A stretch of DNA of 64,000 bases from Gymnogyps californianus (Eukaryota; Chordata; Aves; Accipitriformes; Cathartidae), in the NCBI RefSeq assembly GCF_018139145.2, contig NC_059475.1, forward strand, positions 20,340,937 through 20,404,936, read 5' to 3'. A program made the translations under genes and the position numbers. Every line of letters begins with the position of its first letter. Position 1 is the stretch's first letter. Under the pieces are notes generated by a model, which was given only the letters and a program-made list of their open reading frames with translations, did no database searches and was not told the DNA's origin. Positions 32,433 through 46,930 of the stretch are shown in pieces.

Positions 32433-35400
32433 CAAATGCACAGCAAAAGCATGCCAAGATACAGTAGTACAAAGCATTTGTAGCTTGCTGATGGAATGGG
32501 AGCATCACTCAGGAGCAGCTGAGTAACAGGTACATTTTAAAAGAAAAGGGCAATAAAAGCGTCACAGGTCCTTATACCATTTTATATCAAACATATGCCA
32601 CTTGCTCTCTTTGTTCTACCTTCCTTTTCCTCCCAATGTTTTGAAAGCCAATAATTACTGTAAAAAGTGCTCGTTGTAGGACACAGTCGCATCTACATGT
32701 TCCAGATTTTGTAGCACTGTGAGATTCAGTGATCAAATACACATATTTACAATTATTATCCTAGTTGCATGCAAAAAACACGTATTCTAAATGCATTGAC
32801 AAAATTACAGCCATACAAATCTGGCCAGGTGAAGGTAGAGCAGAGGTCTTGCCAGGGAATGACACTGACCCCCATGTCAAACTGGCTTCCACACAGGCTG
32901 AATTTCCAAAAGCTGCTCAAAGGATCTGGGCACCCATTTGGTGGAAATTGTTTTAAAAGGCTCTACCATGGTGCCTGAAAAGGCTGGGAGGAGAGCAGAA
33001 AGAAAAGAGTTATTTCTCACTGTACTTTGTTCAAAATTAATTTTGCTCTTTCCCTTCTCTAGGAAATTTGTTTCCATTGTTTGGAATTTGTTTGGGTGGT
33101 TATTGCGTTCTCCCCTCCCAAAGGGAACGGCAGGAAAAGAAATAAACTGAAAAATTAGAAAAACATCAATTGTTTTGCAAGGGTTTTTTTCTTTTAAAAA
33201 ACCTAAGAAACCCATACACACCCTGGGCAGAGAGCCTGAAATCAGGTGTAATATCTAGAGCTACACGTCACTCACTCACTCTCTCTCTTAATTGCCTGCA
33301 CTTGATTGTATCCCTTTAAGGAAACAGGAACAAATCCAGGAACCTTTGTGTTGTTTACTCAGCAGGAGATTAGCCCAGCCTGATAGCCCTGAGCTAACCC
33401 ATGCTGCAATATCGATGGATGACTTTATCATGGGATATGCCAGTATGATACAGAGGTATATCCCAGAAACAAGGACAGCTGCAAGGGGCTCTGTCATTCT
33501 GAATAGCATCTTAAAAAAGGTGCCCTGCTGCAATTCATCGTTTCCCTCACTGAAGTTCATCAAAGAGGAACGCTTCTTTATGACATCATACCAACTTCTT
33601 GATCTTTGCTAAAAAAACTTGCCACGGAGAAATTTGTTTGATGCAGACTCTATGCTCCCACCTGCAAGCAACTTGAGACTGGTAACAGTTCTCTTTTTTT
33701 ATTTCAAGAGGTGAACAAATAAACTTCTTAAAACTGCACTCACTGATGCTTCCCAATTCAACAGCACAACAGAAAGCACCAACACATAAGTAATAAGTCT
33801 TCAACACAGATAGGTATCCACAACAGACCAAAACAATATTCTTTCCCCCAGAAATTGCCACAAATCCTCCATCACACCCACATGCCACTCCCCAGCTATG
33901 CCCATTGCAAGCCAGCGACACTTTGCAGCTCTCACGCTGGCACAGTGTCGCAGCGTTGGCATGCAAACACTGAGGGCGCGTGTTTGTGCTGGAACCGCTC
34001 CTACTAATCGGGCTTTTGGCTTTGTTGGGTTGTTTTGCTTGGGGAGTGGAGAGAGAAAGCATCAGTTTTTCCTCTAACAATATTTGGGCCAAGAGTTAAT
34101 TCTCAGCAATTAAAAACAAAATCCAAACACATTTTTTCCATGAACAGCTAATGGTCTTGGATCTGTCAATATAAATAGCACACAGCTGATTTTTCAGACA
34201 ATAAAGAGCATGCTTGCAATAAGACATGACAAATAGCAATAGCTAGTTTAAAAACAACTAATTTTTACAAATTCCTTCACTTTATAAAGGCTTACAGGTT
34301 TCCTGAAACTTTTTTTTTTTTAAAGAGACAGAACAGAACATTGCAACATCTCATACAATGCAACATAAGGATTCATCTTATATACCACAGCAGCAGAGGA
34401 ATGGAAAAACCAGCAATGTTGTACCCTCTGACTTCAAGAAGAAGAATTCATTGTATTTTCATAGGCTGGAGATCATGCTGCACATCCACAAAGGACATGG
34501 TTAGTCAGCAGCAACTAAACAACATTCACTTAGTCAAGTAGAAAAGGCTCTGAGCAGTATCAAGCTTCCCACTGATGCCACTGCTGTTAATGTTCTACCA
34601 CAAATATGCGGTTGTTAGAGGACAGAGACAATCAGCTCAAGAACATAATTGAGAAAGACAGGATATTTTAGCTGTGAAGAGATAATACAGCCTTTATTCA
34701 CATTCGCTAAACACTGCTAACAGTGGTGTGAAGCTGGAGGTAGATGCTGCTTTGAGTTCAGCAATCAGTAGGTAGATTACGCCTGAGTGATACCTACAGG
34801 CCAGGCAGAAGGCAAACAAACTTTCTTTGCCAGCCCAGATGTGGGAAAAGCAGGAGAGAAGACAGAGGACTTGGCACTTGACATCAGACATACTGGATCA
34901 TTTTTGATTCAAAGTAAAAACTGAGCACTGGGAGCCCAGGCAAAGGAGATCCCTGCTGTCTTCTACTCCTCTTTTCCAAGGGCTGGTGCAGCAGGCAGGA
35001 ATGCCCCATAAGGAAGACAAGCTCCAGACCTAAGCTAGCATTTAAAGCTCTTCAAATAGCCTTTACAGGAAATGACGTAAATCCAGGGCAGCTCCTCAGC
35101 TTGTTTAATTGAACATCACTGGCAATTTCCTCCTGCCTTAACTGCCCCTTTAGCAAAGGCAGCACTTGCGTGCAGAGCAGGTTGTACCAGAGACAACAAC
35201 CAGAAGTCCGCACGCTTCTGCTGCGCTCATGCCACTAGTTATTGAATAGCTAAGATGTCATCCAGAAAAACTCGGCACATGACAAGCACCACCTTGGCTG
35301 CTGCAGCAGCTCAGCAAGGACATGTCAGCAGAAATGCTGCTGTGGAGACTCCTTTCACACCCTGAGAGCAGCAGAGGCACCGGTACACAAGGTTCTTCCC

Positions 35401-36695
35401 CAGCCCTCAGGAATGCAATCATGCTTGGTGTCCTGCAGAGAAAATTCAGGCTGAGAGGAGGCACACCTCAGTCCTGTGCTGGTGGAGAGCTAGACATGCT
35501 CTGTCAGTGACCTTGAAGTACTTCAAGGGCAAAATTATATTATGCAGAAACAGCCTTTTCTTGAATAAGTGGATAAAAAGTTCTAATGGATACACAAACC
35601 TTCAAATGCAAAAAATTTGGTTTTTGTGGAGTTGCCAGTGTAACCAATTCCCGAATGGCAGAGATGGTGAAGAATTGTCCCCGGTCACTGTTGTCTTTAA
35701 GAAAAGAATCCAGGAGCCTCAGATAAAGCTGGGTGGTGGCAGTTGCACATCAAACAGGAGGAAGCACTTTGCAAACCATTAAAGTGGGGGACTTGCTGAC
35801 ACAGGATGCTGAGGATGTCACAGGCATTCATGGCCTGCAGAAGTGGCTGTTTTTTCTTCCCTGAGTTTGTCCATAAAGGACTATTACGCAAAATACCTGT
35901 TTTGGTGAAAATTTGCTGAGCCACAAACAGCCAAAACAGTGTACTAGGAAAGCATCATTACACATTTATGCTGGGAAGATGAGGGTATCTGCCATTAGCT
36001 GCTGTTGGAGACACAGTGCTGGTTCAGCCTGGCGGTTCCTCAGCACGAATAGAGGCTGCTTTCTCATCAGCAGGAACCACCCTCAAAGTACGCAGAGTCT
36101 TCCACCAAAAGGACCACGGCATCTGCTGCATTTTCACCAAGGACAGTCCTATGAACTGGACTTGATACTCCAACAGCCAAAGGTCACGCTTCTCTCCACA
36201 ACTATCACTGCCATCAGACCCATAACTTGGGTGCTGAACTCAACTCAGACCTCCCTTTGAGTCCTCAGATTCTAGCTGACTACGTAATACCAGAACAAAG
36301 ATTTTCCTTTCCAACAAGAAGCTGAATCTCTCTCTGACAGCCACGCACCTTGTCTGACCTCAGCAGGAACCCTCCTGGGCTGCTGTTACCTATGCACACT
36401 CCTCCTGCAGAGTCACTGTTTAAGTCAGTCACCCTCTCTAGGCATCTTTTCACTAGTTCTTACCTCTGTTGTAAGAGAAACAACTGGTGTTAGCTTCATA
36501 GAGGATGATCTTTCTGCCACCCAAACTCAGGATGCTGAACGAGAAAGGTGTTGACTGCTGCCTCTAGTTGGCTCCCAATTTTGTTCTGTTACTTCTTCAT
36601 TAAATTTCCTGACAGCCACCCACTGTTCTGAGCTCAAGCCCTTCCAGGCCAGCTGCAAGTTCTCCTCAGCCGCTTCAGTGCCCTCTTTGTGCAAA

Positions 36696-36734
36696 GGCTA
36701 AAAATCCAGTCTAAAAATCCAGGCTAAAAAGACA
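36696..36734. repeat. 13-base tandem repeat, three copies
   Basis: GGCTAAAAATCCA, GTCTAAAAATCCA and GGCTAAAAAGACA lie end to end. Confidence 0.85.
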
Positions 36735-39700
36735 GTCCCATCTCACCTGGAGTACCACAGGTGTAAGCTCACAGAAGTGGGAAAGAGCCTTATCTTTGTT
36801 GACCAAGATCCTTGATCTTGAAATCAGCCTCATACAAACAAAAATTCATAGCCTTATGTTGTCCTCAAATAGCTCCCCCACCACACACACTCACAGATAA
36901 AATATCAAATCAGAACATCAGACCACCCAATCCCCTTTCAAAGGAGAAACTTCTTTTTGGTAAAGCACCCACTCACACTGCTTACTGAATACATGTGATA
37001 GACAGTCATTTCTTCTCCAGCTGAGCCGGCAAGTTCTCTGCAGCACTTGAAACCTCCTTATTCAGAGGGCTATAACTGCAGGGAAATGCATGAAGTTCAA
37101 GCATCTTTTCCTCATCCCAGGAAATTCACGTCCACTATCTGGAGAACTGGACAAAGTGATCTTATCCCCATAATCTTTTCTGGGCTGCATGTTAGCAACA
37201 GGACCAGGGGTAGAAGCTTTACCTCGCTACTCTGAATCTGCAAGATGCACTTAAAGGACAAAAACGGTTTGCAAAGATTAACGAGTAGGAATGAGTATGG
37301 AGAGGATTTCTAGGCACCACAACTCCCTGGAGAAGCCTCTCCATGGCTGGTGCCGTATTGGTTTTGCCCAGGAGCGACGTATGGGACCTGCGGACAGTTT
37401 GACCTTTCTGCAAATGCTATTAAAACAACAAACAGAGCCAAGGCACCTGGATGAAGCCAATTTCCAAGGAGACGGTTAACCCATTCTCTGCCTCACAGAG
37501 GTGAAAATGGTCATATGCACAGGTGCGTGACACTTGGTTACCTCTCAGCTAAAGATCTACCCTGATAACAGTGGGTATAAAGGTAAAGATTCACCCCTTC
37601 CTGTGAGCTAAGGAGGTGTTAGCTGTGCTATGCAAAACACCTTTCCTGAAATGCCAGTGTAATTTGTGCACTGGAAAAGGATGAAATCCATGCCCTGAGT
37701 AGAGACACCTCTTGGCTGTCCGACCGTTGAGGGGGCCACAAGTGAAGTCTTGGATCCAGGGAGTCGACACTCCCACTCCCTCTCCCAAAAGAAGAGAGGA
37801 TTGGTCTGAATGTCCAAGAATTCCAGGATCTCGTACAAGATATCAGAAATATACGCTCCCTTTGTCACTCAGGGGGACAATCACAACAAAATACTAAAAG
37901 CCTCAGATTTCTACAAGACAGAAAACTAAAGAATGTTTTGAGCAGACACAAGCCCTGAACTGCTCCTCCACAAAGCGGGATAACATGTGCAACTGAAGGG
38001 CACGTGTTCCCTGCGTACCAGGCGCAGCTTAGTGCAAGAAGCAAGCAAAGCAAGGAACAGCATTTGAAGCAAACTTGGAAGCAGATGCTGGGGGGGGCAG
38101 ATATTCCCCTCTTTGACAAAAGCTGTCACTGAGTCAGAAGCCAACAGCAGCAACACTGATGTAGGATTAGAGAAAATGGGGGGGGGATAGGTGTGCTTAT
38201 GAGGGATAGTGGAAAATTTCCTGACAAATGTTTTTAAAGAAAAATTTCTAAGTTTTCACAAAGTATGCAGCAGAAAATCCTTAGTTTTTAATCTAACCAG
38301 CTCAAGACATCCATTTCATAAGAAAACATCACAATCCCACATATTCTAAGCATGTACTTTTTCCCCTTTACTTTTGAAAATATAACCATTGCAGCTCTTA
38401 CTCTAAATCAGCAGTTTCCCAAATCAATGAGTCACTAGAATTAGTTAAGCAACCTGCAGAAACACATCAGAACTAGGAGCAGTTTCTTCAGTTCAACATT
38501 TGCAAAGACCTTAGGTGATCCAAACTGAAGCATTAACCATCTGTTAATTAAGCACCTCCAGCTCTTGAAAACCAATCAATAAATTTTCCTTCCTCCATCA
38601 CGGGAGTAACGACCATTTTCGGCAGTGATATAGAATACCACTGCACTCAGCGAGTTCTACTCTGCTGCTTTAAAGCAAAAGCAGGAAGTCGTAACAGAAA
38701 GTTCCTGGGGAGAAACTCTGCTGAGACACAGAAACTCGCAAACTCGTTCAGACTTCCTTCTCAAATAATTCCTTGTCCAAATGAGAGAGACTTTCTTCCC
38801 TCCCCTCCACCCCGTTGCACAGCCTTGTTTTCTCTCTCTGCAGGTGTCCCCAAATACCTTGAGTGGCAGGACAGTATTGCTCCCCTTCCCTGGAACTGGC
38901 AGTATATTCCACAGCAAAAAGCTAGCAGAGAACGAACACCACCACTGTAAATAGAGTATCAGAGCAGGTCCAAGCTAGGAGGTGTGGTTTGCAATGCTCC
39001 CTACGCATCTCATCCCCTTTCCAACATAGGCTAGTAGCCATTGGTTCAGAAAGCAGCACAAGAAAACCTGCCCTTAAGCTCCCAAGGTAAATTCCTTGTA
39101 ATCCTGCCTCATGCACAGCTGTGAAGGAGAAGGGTTTGTTTCTGAACTGCTTTAGGCAAGAAGGGAAGAAGTGGTAAGAAAGCAGACAATCCCTTGTCTC
39201 ATGCTCAACTTACCTTCCCTGAGAAACTCTGGCTGTGCTTGTAGGTAGCTCACCACCTACCTGCCATCCGATTTCAACAAGGGCAGGGCTGGAAACTACC
39301 CCTGTGAATCCTGCCTCGATTTTAATTCCATATTTACATAGCTGGCAACCTGTTTCACAAAGAGAAGCACAGAGAGCTTAGGAAAAAAGAAAGGCAAAGC
39401 ATAAGATGATAGTGCAAGGACCATCTTTCCAAAGCACCATAAAACACACCCCAGGACTTTCTTGCTAAAGAAGCCAGAGATGCCATCCTGCCACTGACCA
39501 AAGCACCCCTCTATCCCACAGCACCACCAAAAGGAAGCAAAGCCACCCCTGCCCGCTGACAGCTGGAGACACTGATGAGGATTTGTCACTCAATGGCAGC
39601 TCCAGGGCCCCAGGCAACATGAAGTTGCCCTCAGCTGTGTCAGCTCCCACTAGTTAAGCCTGAGGACTTCTTGGAAGGTGACAAAGAAAAGAAAAAAAAG

Positions 39701-42700
39701 AGCATGTTGAGACCCTGGCAGGCTGGCTCTTCATTACCTGGTATGGTTTTGTCCCCTTTGCTCACCCCTGCCCCAAATGCCTCTGTGTCAGCCCTCAAGA
39801 ATAATATTTGCCCAGCAAACAAGCTTTGCCATACAAGTCACGAGCAGGCAAGCCCAGCCTCTACAGAGAGCAAAAACCACTCTTCCACCGATTCCCACGG
39901 AGAAGACTCCAGCTGGTATCTGAACAGCAGAGACCTCATCAACCTGCAAACAGAGGAGCTCCAAATAGCCCCATCCTACCAGCAGCAAGCGATGATGGGA
40001 CCTGCAGAAAGTAAAGGCGGATCCTTCCCCATGTATTTTAAGATGGTTATTTCAAAACCCAGACTAAAAAATGGACATGAAGACTACAACTGCCACATTT
40101 GTCTTTAATACAGGCTTAACAGGGCCAGCGAGCTCCCCCGAGCCATCTGGGAGGACTCTGTGCTGCCAGAGGGCAGCTCTGCTCCTCTCAGACCAGGACG
40201 ATCACCTCTCCACTCCTCATGGGTTCAGCTTTGCCTCAGTCCCAGGACCACACATCCTTTGGGACAGGCTCTAGCAGTGTAGCTGCACCAAAAAAAACCC
40301 AAAGAAACCCACACCAAGTGAGGTACCTGCCTCTGAGCAGAAGAGTTTACTCACCATTTTGTTTACTGTTGCTGCAGAGGCGATGCTTAACACTGAACCA
40401 TGGTCTCGGCTGGGATGCTGCTAGAACAGCACAAAAAAGGGAGCAAACTGCTCTTCTGCACCTTGCAGCCTGTCCTGTCTCTAATCTCCTCCTAGAGTCC
40501 TTTATAAAGCTTCTCTTAGTACTGACCAGAATAAAAAAGCTTATCAAACACAAAAAAATAAATAGCATTTTGGAGCCACATTAATGAATCCTTAGCATTA
40601 CATGGATAAAGGTCAGGAAATACAAAAAGTTACGGTTCCCACAGTAATGCTAATTCAACCATACTGCACATCCTGTGTATTTAGTGGTACACGTTGAAAA
40701 GAAAAAGGCTTCATCCACTGATGCCAAAAAGGTTTTTGATTTAGTCAAGACACTTGAATACCACCCCCCACATGCAACATTTATTGTTCAGAGAAGTGGA
40801 TTTTCAGATCAAATTGGAATAACCCAATCTAAGCATCATTACAGCTCCCCATATCTAGGGCAATAGCAAGAGCTCTCAAGCATGATTAGACTGAACGTTA
40901 TTTGCTCAACCTGAATAGAGGAAAGGAATCCAGGCGTCAGAACGGGTTGAGTCACCAAATCGCAGTCGGCGGCGATTCTGCACTTGGATGCAGCAGGGAG
41001 GTGGTAAGGAGAGAGGGGAGAGAATAACCGACCAACCCCCACACACCCATACTGTCAGCTTGAAATATCCCCCTGCCTAGTATCCTACCTCACAAGCCTG
41101 GAAACAGGTTGTGAATGAACTACAGTCATACTGACCTCTCTCCAGCACAAATCTGCATGTTGCTCTGCTCTCCAAGCTCCTGAGGTCTTATCTTCATGCT
41201 TTACATAAAGCCCACACCACTCTTCCCAGAGGGAACAACTACAAGTGATCCATTTGCATTTAGCAGCTTTGACTGAGGAACCAGATTTGCATGGAAAGCA
41301 GAAGACTCTTTTTGTGCCATAGGAAACGCATTAAATCAAAGGGGTTTGTGCATCTGTTCTGGAGCAGAGGATTACTCCTCTAGCTGTATGTCTGGGAGGA
41401 AGGAAAGGTAGAGCAGAGATCTTGCAAACCCCTTTAAGAGGCAAAGAGGGTGAGGAAGAGGGAAGGCAGCTCTCAAGCACAGGAGCAAAGCATGCAATGG
41501 AAGAAACACGTACATTTGTGGGGGCATCTGCATATGTCCTTTTTCCCTCCAATAAATCTGAATTCTTTTCCTAGTTCCCATGATATCGGACAGAAGGGCA
41601 CAGTTCAGGACAACAGACATCTTTGAACTTCAAAAACCTGATAAGTGAAGAGAGAGGCTCTGGCAGCGCTGCTGCTGAAGAGGTCCTCAGCCCTGCTAGA
41701 CACCAGGGCACCCGCACAGCCCTGCTCAGAGGACACCGAGCTGATAGAGCTGCTCATGGAGCAACATCAATCCCAGAGTCTGCAGCAGGACACAGGCACA
41801 GGAACACACAACAGAAGTCCTTCTGTCCACAGGGTTACTGGGTGGCTGTTCCTTCACTCACACCCCTCAGGCCCTTGCTGTCACTGTCCCTTGGAGTGCA
41901 CCCACCTTCCCTTTTGGGCTACAGCATCAAGTCTCCACATTTTAAAAGGGCTTTGCAACCCTCCCCACAGCTGCAATGACTGGCTGTTCCTCAGAGCTGC
42001 ACAAATCCCAGCTGGCATCTAGCCACACCTGCCAAGGGTAACAAGGATTTGGTCACGCTTTAGCTTATCTTAAGCAATGACGACGCTTGTCTTGCTTCTT
42101 GGGCAAAGCTCAGCAGCTCTGCACCTGCTGAGGAGGGGAGCTGGGCAGAGGCCAGGAGCTTCAGCCTGCAGCGATTCACACCAGAGCAGGATGACTCTGC
42201 TGGCCTGCGTGTCCCACCCACAAACAACCAGGCATTTAGTCCACAATCAAGAGTTATGGGGAAGATAAAGTTCAGCAATATTTACACATCTCATCTCACC
42301 TTCACCTCAGCTGCTAGCACAGGCATACAGCTCACCTTCCCTAGAGACAGTACAGCCATGCTAGTCCTCGCCAATAGATAAGCCCATCAATTTTATTTTA
42401 CAGGGAGTCAGACCATTTGTCCAGAGAGAAGACTTCAACATCCGTCATGCTGTCAACCTGCAGGTCACCTACAGCTTAAATTCCCAGCTGGAGATGAGTT
42501 CCATTTCCTCTGCCTCCCCACAACCTGCACATCTCTCAAGCTCCCACTACACCCAGCTAAGGGCTTACAGCTAGCCTGCGAGCCTGCAGTCTGCTTCTAA
42601 CCCTCCTTTTCCAGAGGCTGGACTTACCTAGCTATGCCCAGACATAGCTGGATTTTTCCCAAAAGGTTTGCTTTCCATAGTCTAAATTACATATTTAGAC

Positions 42701-43976
42701 ATTCCACAATTTTATTTTTAACACCACACAGCTACCAGTCCTACTCTTCCAAAGGTCTGCAGATATCCTGCTTGTTATTCTTTTGAAGAGCTTGAATAGG
42801 AAGCAATAAACAGCTAGATACTGTTACCTTTATTGCACAGCTACAACAACTGGACCTGACATTTTTCAAGTCTTCACTGCATTGCTTTAGCCTTCATCCA
42901 GCACACATGCTAAAGGCTAATTCTTTCAAAAAGTTATAGAAGAGGTCTTAAGAGCTCTCCCCTTATTCATACTCTCATCTCCTCTTCAGAAACGCACGTT
43001 GCCTCAGCCCATGATTCATCATCTGCTGGGAACAGTGACATCTTTGCATCTGTCAGGATCTTACCAGCATCACAAACTCAGGCCAGCCCCGTGCCCAGAC
43101 AGCGCTGGACCACCACAGCAGATGTCAGGAGGTTCACGGCTCCCAGTCATGTTTTTAGAGGTCTCCTGCCATCCTCAGAACAACACAAACCTTTCTGCAG
43201 GGCTTTCAGGTGTATGTAATCCTCAAACATCCTTCTGAACCAGGCAGTTCCTTCCACATAGATGGGGCCATTAACTGGTGCACAAAAGCGATACAAAGTC
43301 TTGTACCAGCACAGAGATTAAAACTACAGAAGCAGGGACAACAGCTCCTCCTTCAGATGACATCTCTGCTAAATTAACTGCAATCACACACTTCACTAGA
43401 TAGCAAGCAGGGATGTTACAAGCCTCTTTGCTCTCAATCTTATTACTTGACAGATTTTCCTCCAGTTATGCCAACCAGATGAGAGCACTGTACCCTTCCA
43501 GAGCATTGTACCATACCCCATTTCCTCCAAAGCAAACCTACGATTAAAGTCACAGTCTCTAAGAGCACAAGACAGTATTTGTCACTGCTTTAGTGCTCTG
43601 TGACACACGGTTAAGAGAAAAACACTTGGTTAAAAAGTCCACAGGGCTTCCCAATCATGTTACCCCAACCTGAACGAAGCATGGGAAAGCCCACCATGGC
43701 TCCAGACTTCCTTTGAAAGTTCACAGTACCACAACCTACGCACAACTCACAACAGCTATTAACCTGAGGTTTGGCGTCGTTTTCTCCCAAAGCTCATGAC
43801 ATTTGTTATTCCACTTGAGGCCCCTAGGTCCTGCAGTCAAGTGAAATACTGAGATTCAAGCACTCCTGGCAGCTTATACAGACATGCAGAAATCTCCAAG
43901 ACAATCAGAAATCAGCATGAGAAAGCAAATTAAGAACCCATTTTCAAAAAAACCACTTATGTCATTCCATGGCACT

Positions 43977-43996
43977 TTTTTTTTTTTTTTTTTTTA
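43977..43996. repeat. Poly-T run
   Basis: About 20 consecutive T residues in CRACR2B intron 1, possibly the A-tail of a retroposon inserted in minus orientation, although no element body was recognised next to it. Confidence 0.8.
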
Positions 43997-46149
43997 TGTC
44001 TGGCTGATGATTTTTAAAAGCTTAGGGTGGCAAACCTTTTGAACATATGGCCTGAGAAAAGCACATTGTGCTCCTTGCCACAGCAGAAGCACACAGGGAA
44101 TACTTAGTGGATCCACCCCAGTGCTCCTTGCACAGCTGCAGAGGTCAGGTTTGCTTAGCAAAATGTGCAATTAGGTCCATGCATAGGGAAATCCTTCTCA
44201 GCATCAGCCAAGAAATTAAAGCTTTAGGATGCAGGATGGGGAAAAGAGAATGCTGCTAGAAAAATATTAAGAGGGGTAATCGGAACACCAACAGCATCTC
44301 CCTTTCAAGCTGCTGGGCTATCCGTACCTGAAAGGATACACAGTGACAAAGGACAGAAAGCCTTACTAATTGTTACAATTCTGCTCTTTTGATGCGACAA
44401 CAAAACAGATCATTCAAGATTCAGACATTCAAAGTGAACCAAGTATTTCCACTTCAGACTTTATATGGACAGCAAGCAAAGGCATCTGGCAGGAACAGGG
44501 AAGACACTGCTCCGCTCAGTGGAAGACGACACATTTGCTACAGCTGACGTTTCTTGTCACTGTCTTTAAATCCGAGATGAGCTCCTGCAAGCAGGCAAGG
44601 AGAGGTAGGAGGATTCGGTCCCCAGAGCAGCTTTATCAAATCAGATTTAGACAGTAACATGTGGGCTATATTATGGAAACCAAACGTAGTTTATTGTACA
44701 TAAGGATCAATACCTGCAAAGCTCTCTGACCATGAAGAACATTGTGCATGGAGCTGTGCCCATATGATTTATGTTACTGCCAATTGTCCTCATCCCATTA
44801 GTTTATTCTCTGAGGCTGCCTGGCAAAGTCACGAGTAACAGCAGACCCCCAGCACTGTCTGTCTGCTGCTAAAGACAGCCCCACATGGAGTCCTCCTTTG
44901 CAATTCAATCTTCAGATCAGTAGATGGTAGGGTCTTGATTTATTAGATGCATCAAATTGGGGTGGGGGGAGAAATTTTCCTATTTGATGGTGACAAAACA
45001 GCCAAGCAGACTTTCTAATCGGACAGTTTATACTACCCAGCTTAGCTTGCCACAGCAGAGAGACCAAGAGAAGAGTGATGCTCTGGAGAATGAGAACAAC
45101 ATTGTTTGCCCAGCAAGGTAGCTTCAGAGAGTTTGTATACCATCTTATGAAGGATCCTAAAATTTTATGCCTCAGGCCTCACTTCAGTCTCTGTGCAGCA
45201 GGATGCCCTGGCAAAGAGAGGCTTCTTCCACCCCAGCCCATTGCAGTTTCTCAGAACCTGCTCTGGACCACCTGAACTGGCCAGTGAAAGGACAGACTAG
45301 ACTGATTATCTGTTTGATCTAGAAAAGCAATTTCCATAGCCCTCAGGAGATGTATATATAGATTCATCTCTATATATCTACTTATATGATCCTCAGAAAT
45401 AAATATAACTCTAGAACATGAAAAATAAGCTGCAATTGCTCCTGACCCGGAGTAAGGCGAGGCTAGAAGTTACCGCTTTTCTGAGAGCCCCTTGTTGCCC
45501 AACAGCCGTCATCTCCATCAGAATAAGCAAGGACTCAACGGGTCAAGTCTAAACAAGCAAGCTGTCTTTGGATTATCCTGCCTCCTCAGGATATTCCTGA
45601 GCACAGCCATCTCCCTGTGTCCAAGGCTGGCGATCGCTGGCCTCTTTCCCCGTTGGCTGTTTTCAGGAAGTCCTACAGGAAGGACCTGAGGTTCAACACA
45701 CAAGTTCACCGAAGTGCATCCCATGCACACAGGATGTTAGAGGAAGACGCTGCAGTCTTAGGAGAGGGAAAGCTCTGGTATTTTTTCCTTCCAAAGAGAA
45801 GAAGCAGCACTAATGCAGCTACCATGGGGACCTGCGGCATCTGTACTGTGCAGTGTCATCTGCACCTGGATTGTGGCAAGAAAGAACATTCCCTGAACAG
45901 AGGATGCTGAAAGAAAATGAGGAAATAGAAGATCTCCATTCAGGTCCAGCACACAAGACCAAAGCCCCTGGACCTCACCTCAAAGGAGCCTGCAGACTTC
46001 AGAGCAACAGGGGAGGGGAGAAGATGGAAGGGACAGCAGCTCCCCAGCCTGGACCCCACCAGGGCAGCGCTTCCCATCCCATGGCCACGGCCGCAGCTAT
46101 GCCTCAGGAGTGGTGTGTGGTAGAGAAGGCGGCTTTGCACAGGAACGTG

Positions 46150-46930
46150 GATCCTGCATGCCCGTCCTTCGCCGGCAAGGGACCACCGACAGCTGGGGAC
46201 GAGGCAGGTATGTCGCTCTGGACAGACAAGGACCCCCAGAGCACAGAGAGTCCCCCCAGCCCTCCGCTCCCCTCTCCCCACAGCCGCAGGGGAGGGACAG
46301 GGGAGGCCGACCAGGCAAGGGCCAAGGCACCACCCGGGCCCTTCCCTGGGGCGGCTGCTCCCCAACACCTCGCCTGCCGAGTCCTGCCGGCTCCCCGCCG
46401 CGGGCTCGGGCCCCTGAGGGGGTCCTGCCCGGCGGCCCGGGCGCCAACGGCCGTACAAAATGGCGGGGGGCAGCAGCCCCGGTGAGGGGACCCATCCCCA
46501 GGGGCAACGCGCCCTCAGCCTGCCCGCCCCGCTGCTTGCCGCTGCCGGCGCCGTCCGCCTCGGGGAGCCCCTCACACAGCTTACCTGATCCGGCAAAGGG
46601 GGAGAGGAGCGGCGAGCGAAGCGGGCACCTGCGGCCGCTCTGCCCGGGGGAGCGGGCAAGCGGAGCCGCCGTTAGGGCTGGAGGCGGCCCCGACCCGGAA
46701 ATGAGCGGGGCCGCGGGCGGGCGAAAGAAAACCCGCCGTACGGCCGGGCTGCGCCGGGCCGGGGAGCGGGGCGCCCGGGGCCAGCTCCCCCCGCCCCTCG
46801 GGATAAGCAGCAACACCCACGCCCCCCCAACATCCCCCAAAAGACACGAAACCCACAGGCTGGGGCTTGCGCACCCAGCGCTGCTCGCAGCCGCTCCCCT
46901 GACAGAGCCGCAGGCATCGCCCGGCGCCCA
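46150..46930. promoter_or_regulatory. CpG island, probable CRACR2B promoter (possibly bidirectional)
   Basis: This stretch is far richer in G+C and CpG than the rest of the window. It contains ETS-like CCGGAA on the plus strand (about 46692-46698) and a YY1-like AAAATGGCGG on the plus strand (46457-46466). It sits at the inferred 5' end of CRACR2B. YY1 motifs of this kind usually point in the direction of transcription, and this one points right, so a second, plus-strand transcript may start here. Confidence 0.75.
46585..46760 (-). other. CRACR2B: Probable non-coding first exon of CRACR2B
   Basis: On the minus strand inside the CpG island, GGATCAG|GTAAGCTG is a consensus donor at 46584-46583. 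No other minus-strand exon was recognised between it and the exon with the ATG at 26703, so a 20-kb first intron is inferred. The 5' limit (about 46760) is a guess; no TATA box is seen, as expected for a CpG-island promoter. Confidence 0.55.

Larger units (their letters stand above)
26704..46584 (-). other. CRACR2B: CRACR2B intron 1 (about 20 kb)
   Basis: No exon was recognised between the CpG-island donor and the exon with the start codon. It holds the CR1 end at 26820, a CR1-type fragment near 30190-30520, MIR-like pieces near 31205 and 31890, short tandem repeats and several A or T runs (for example 28090, 34309 and 43977). Further 5' UTR exons or enhancers could be hidden here and cannot be read by eye. 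Confidence 0.5.

Noticed and set aside
33586..34092. 168-codon minus-strand open frame in intron 1
   Set aside because: Its cysteine-rich sequence shows no family pattern and it has no link in phase to CRACR2B exons.
45853..46485. 210-codon plus-strand open frame
   Set aside because: It lies at the edge of the CpG island, has biased composition and no domain or splice context.
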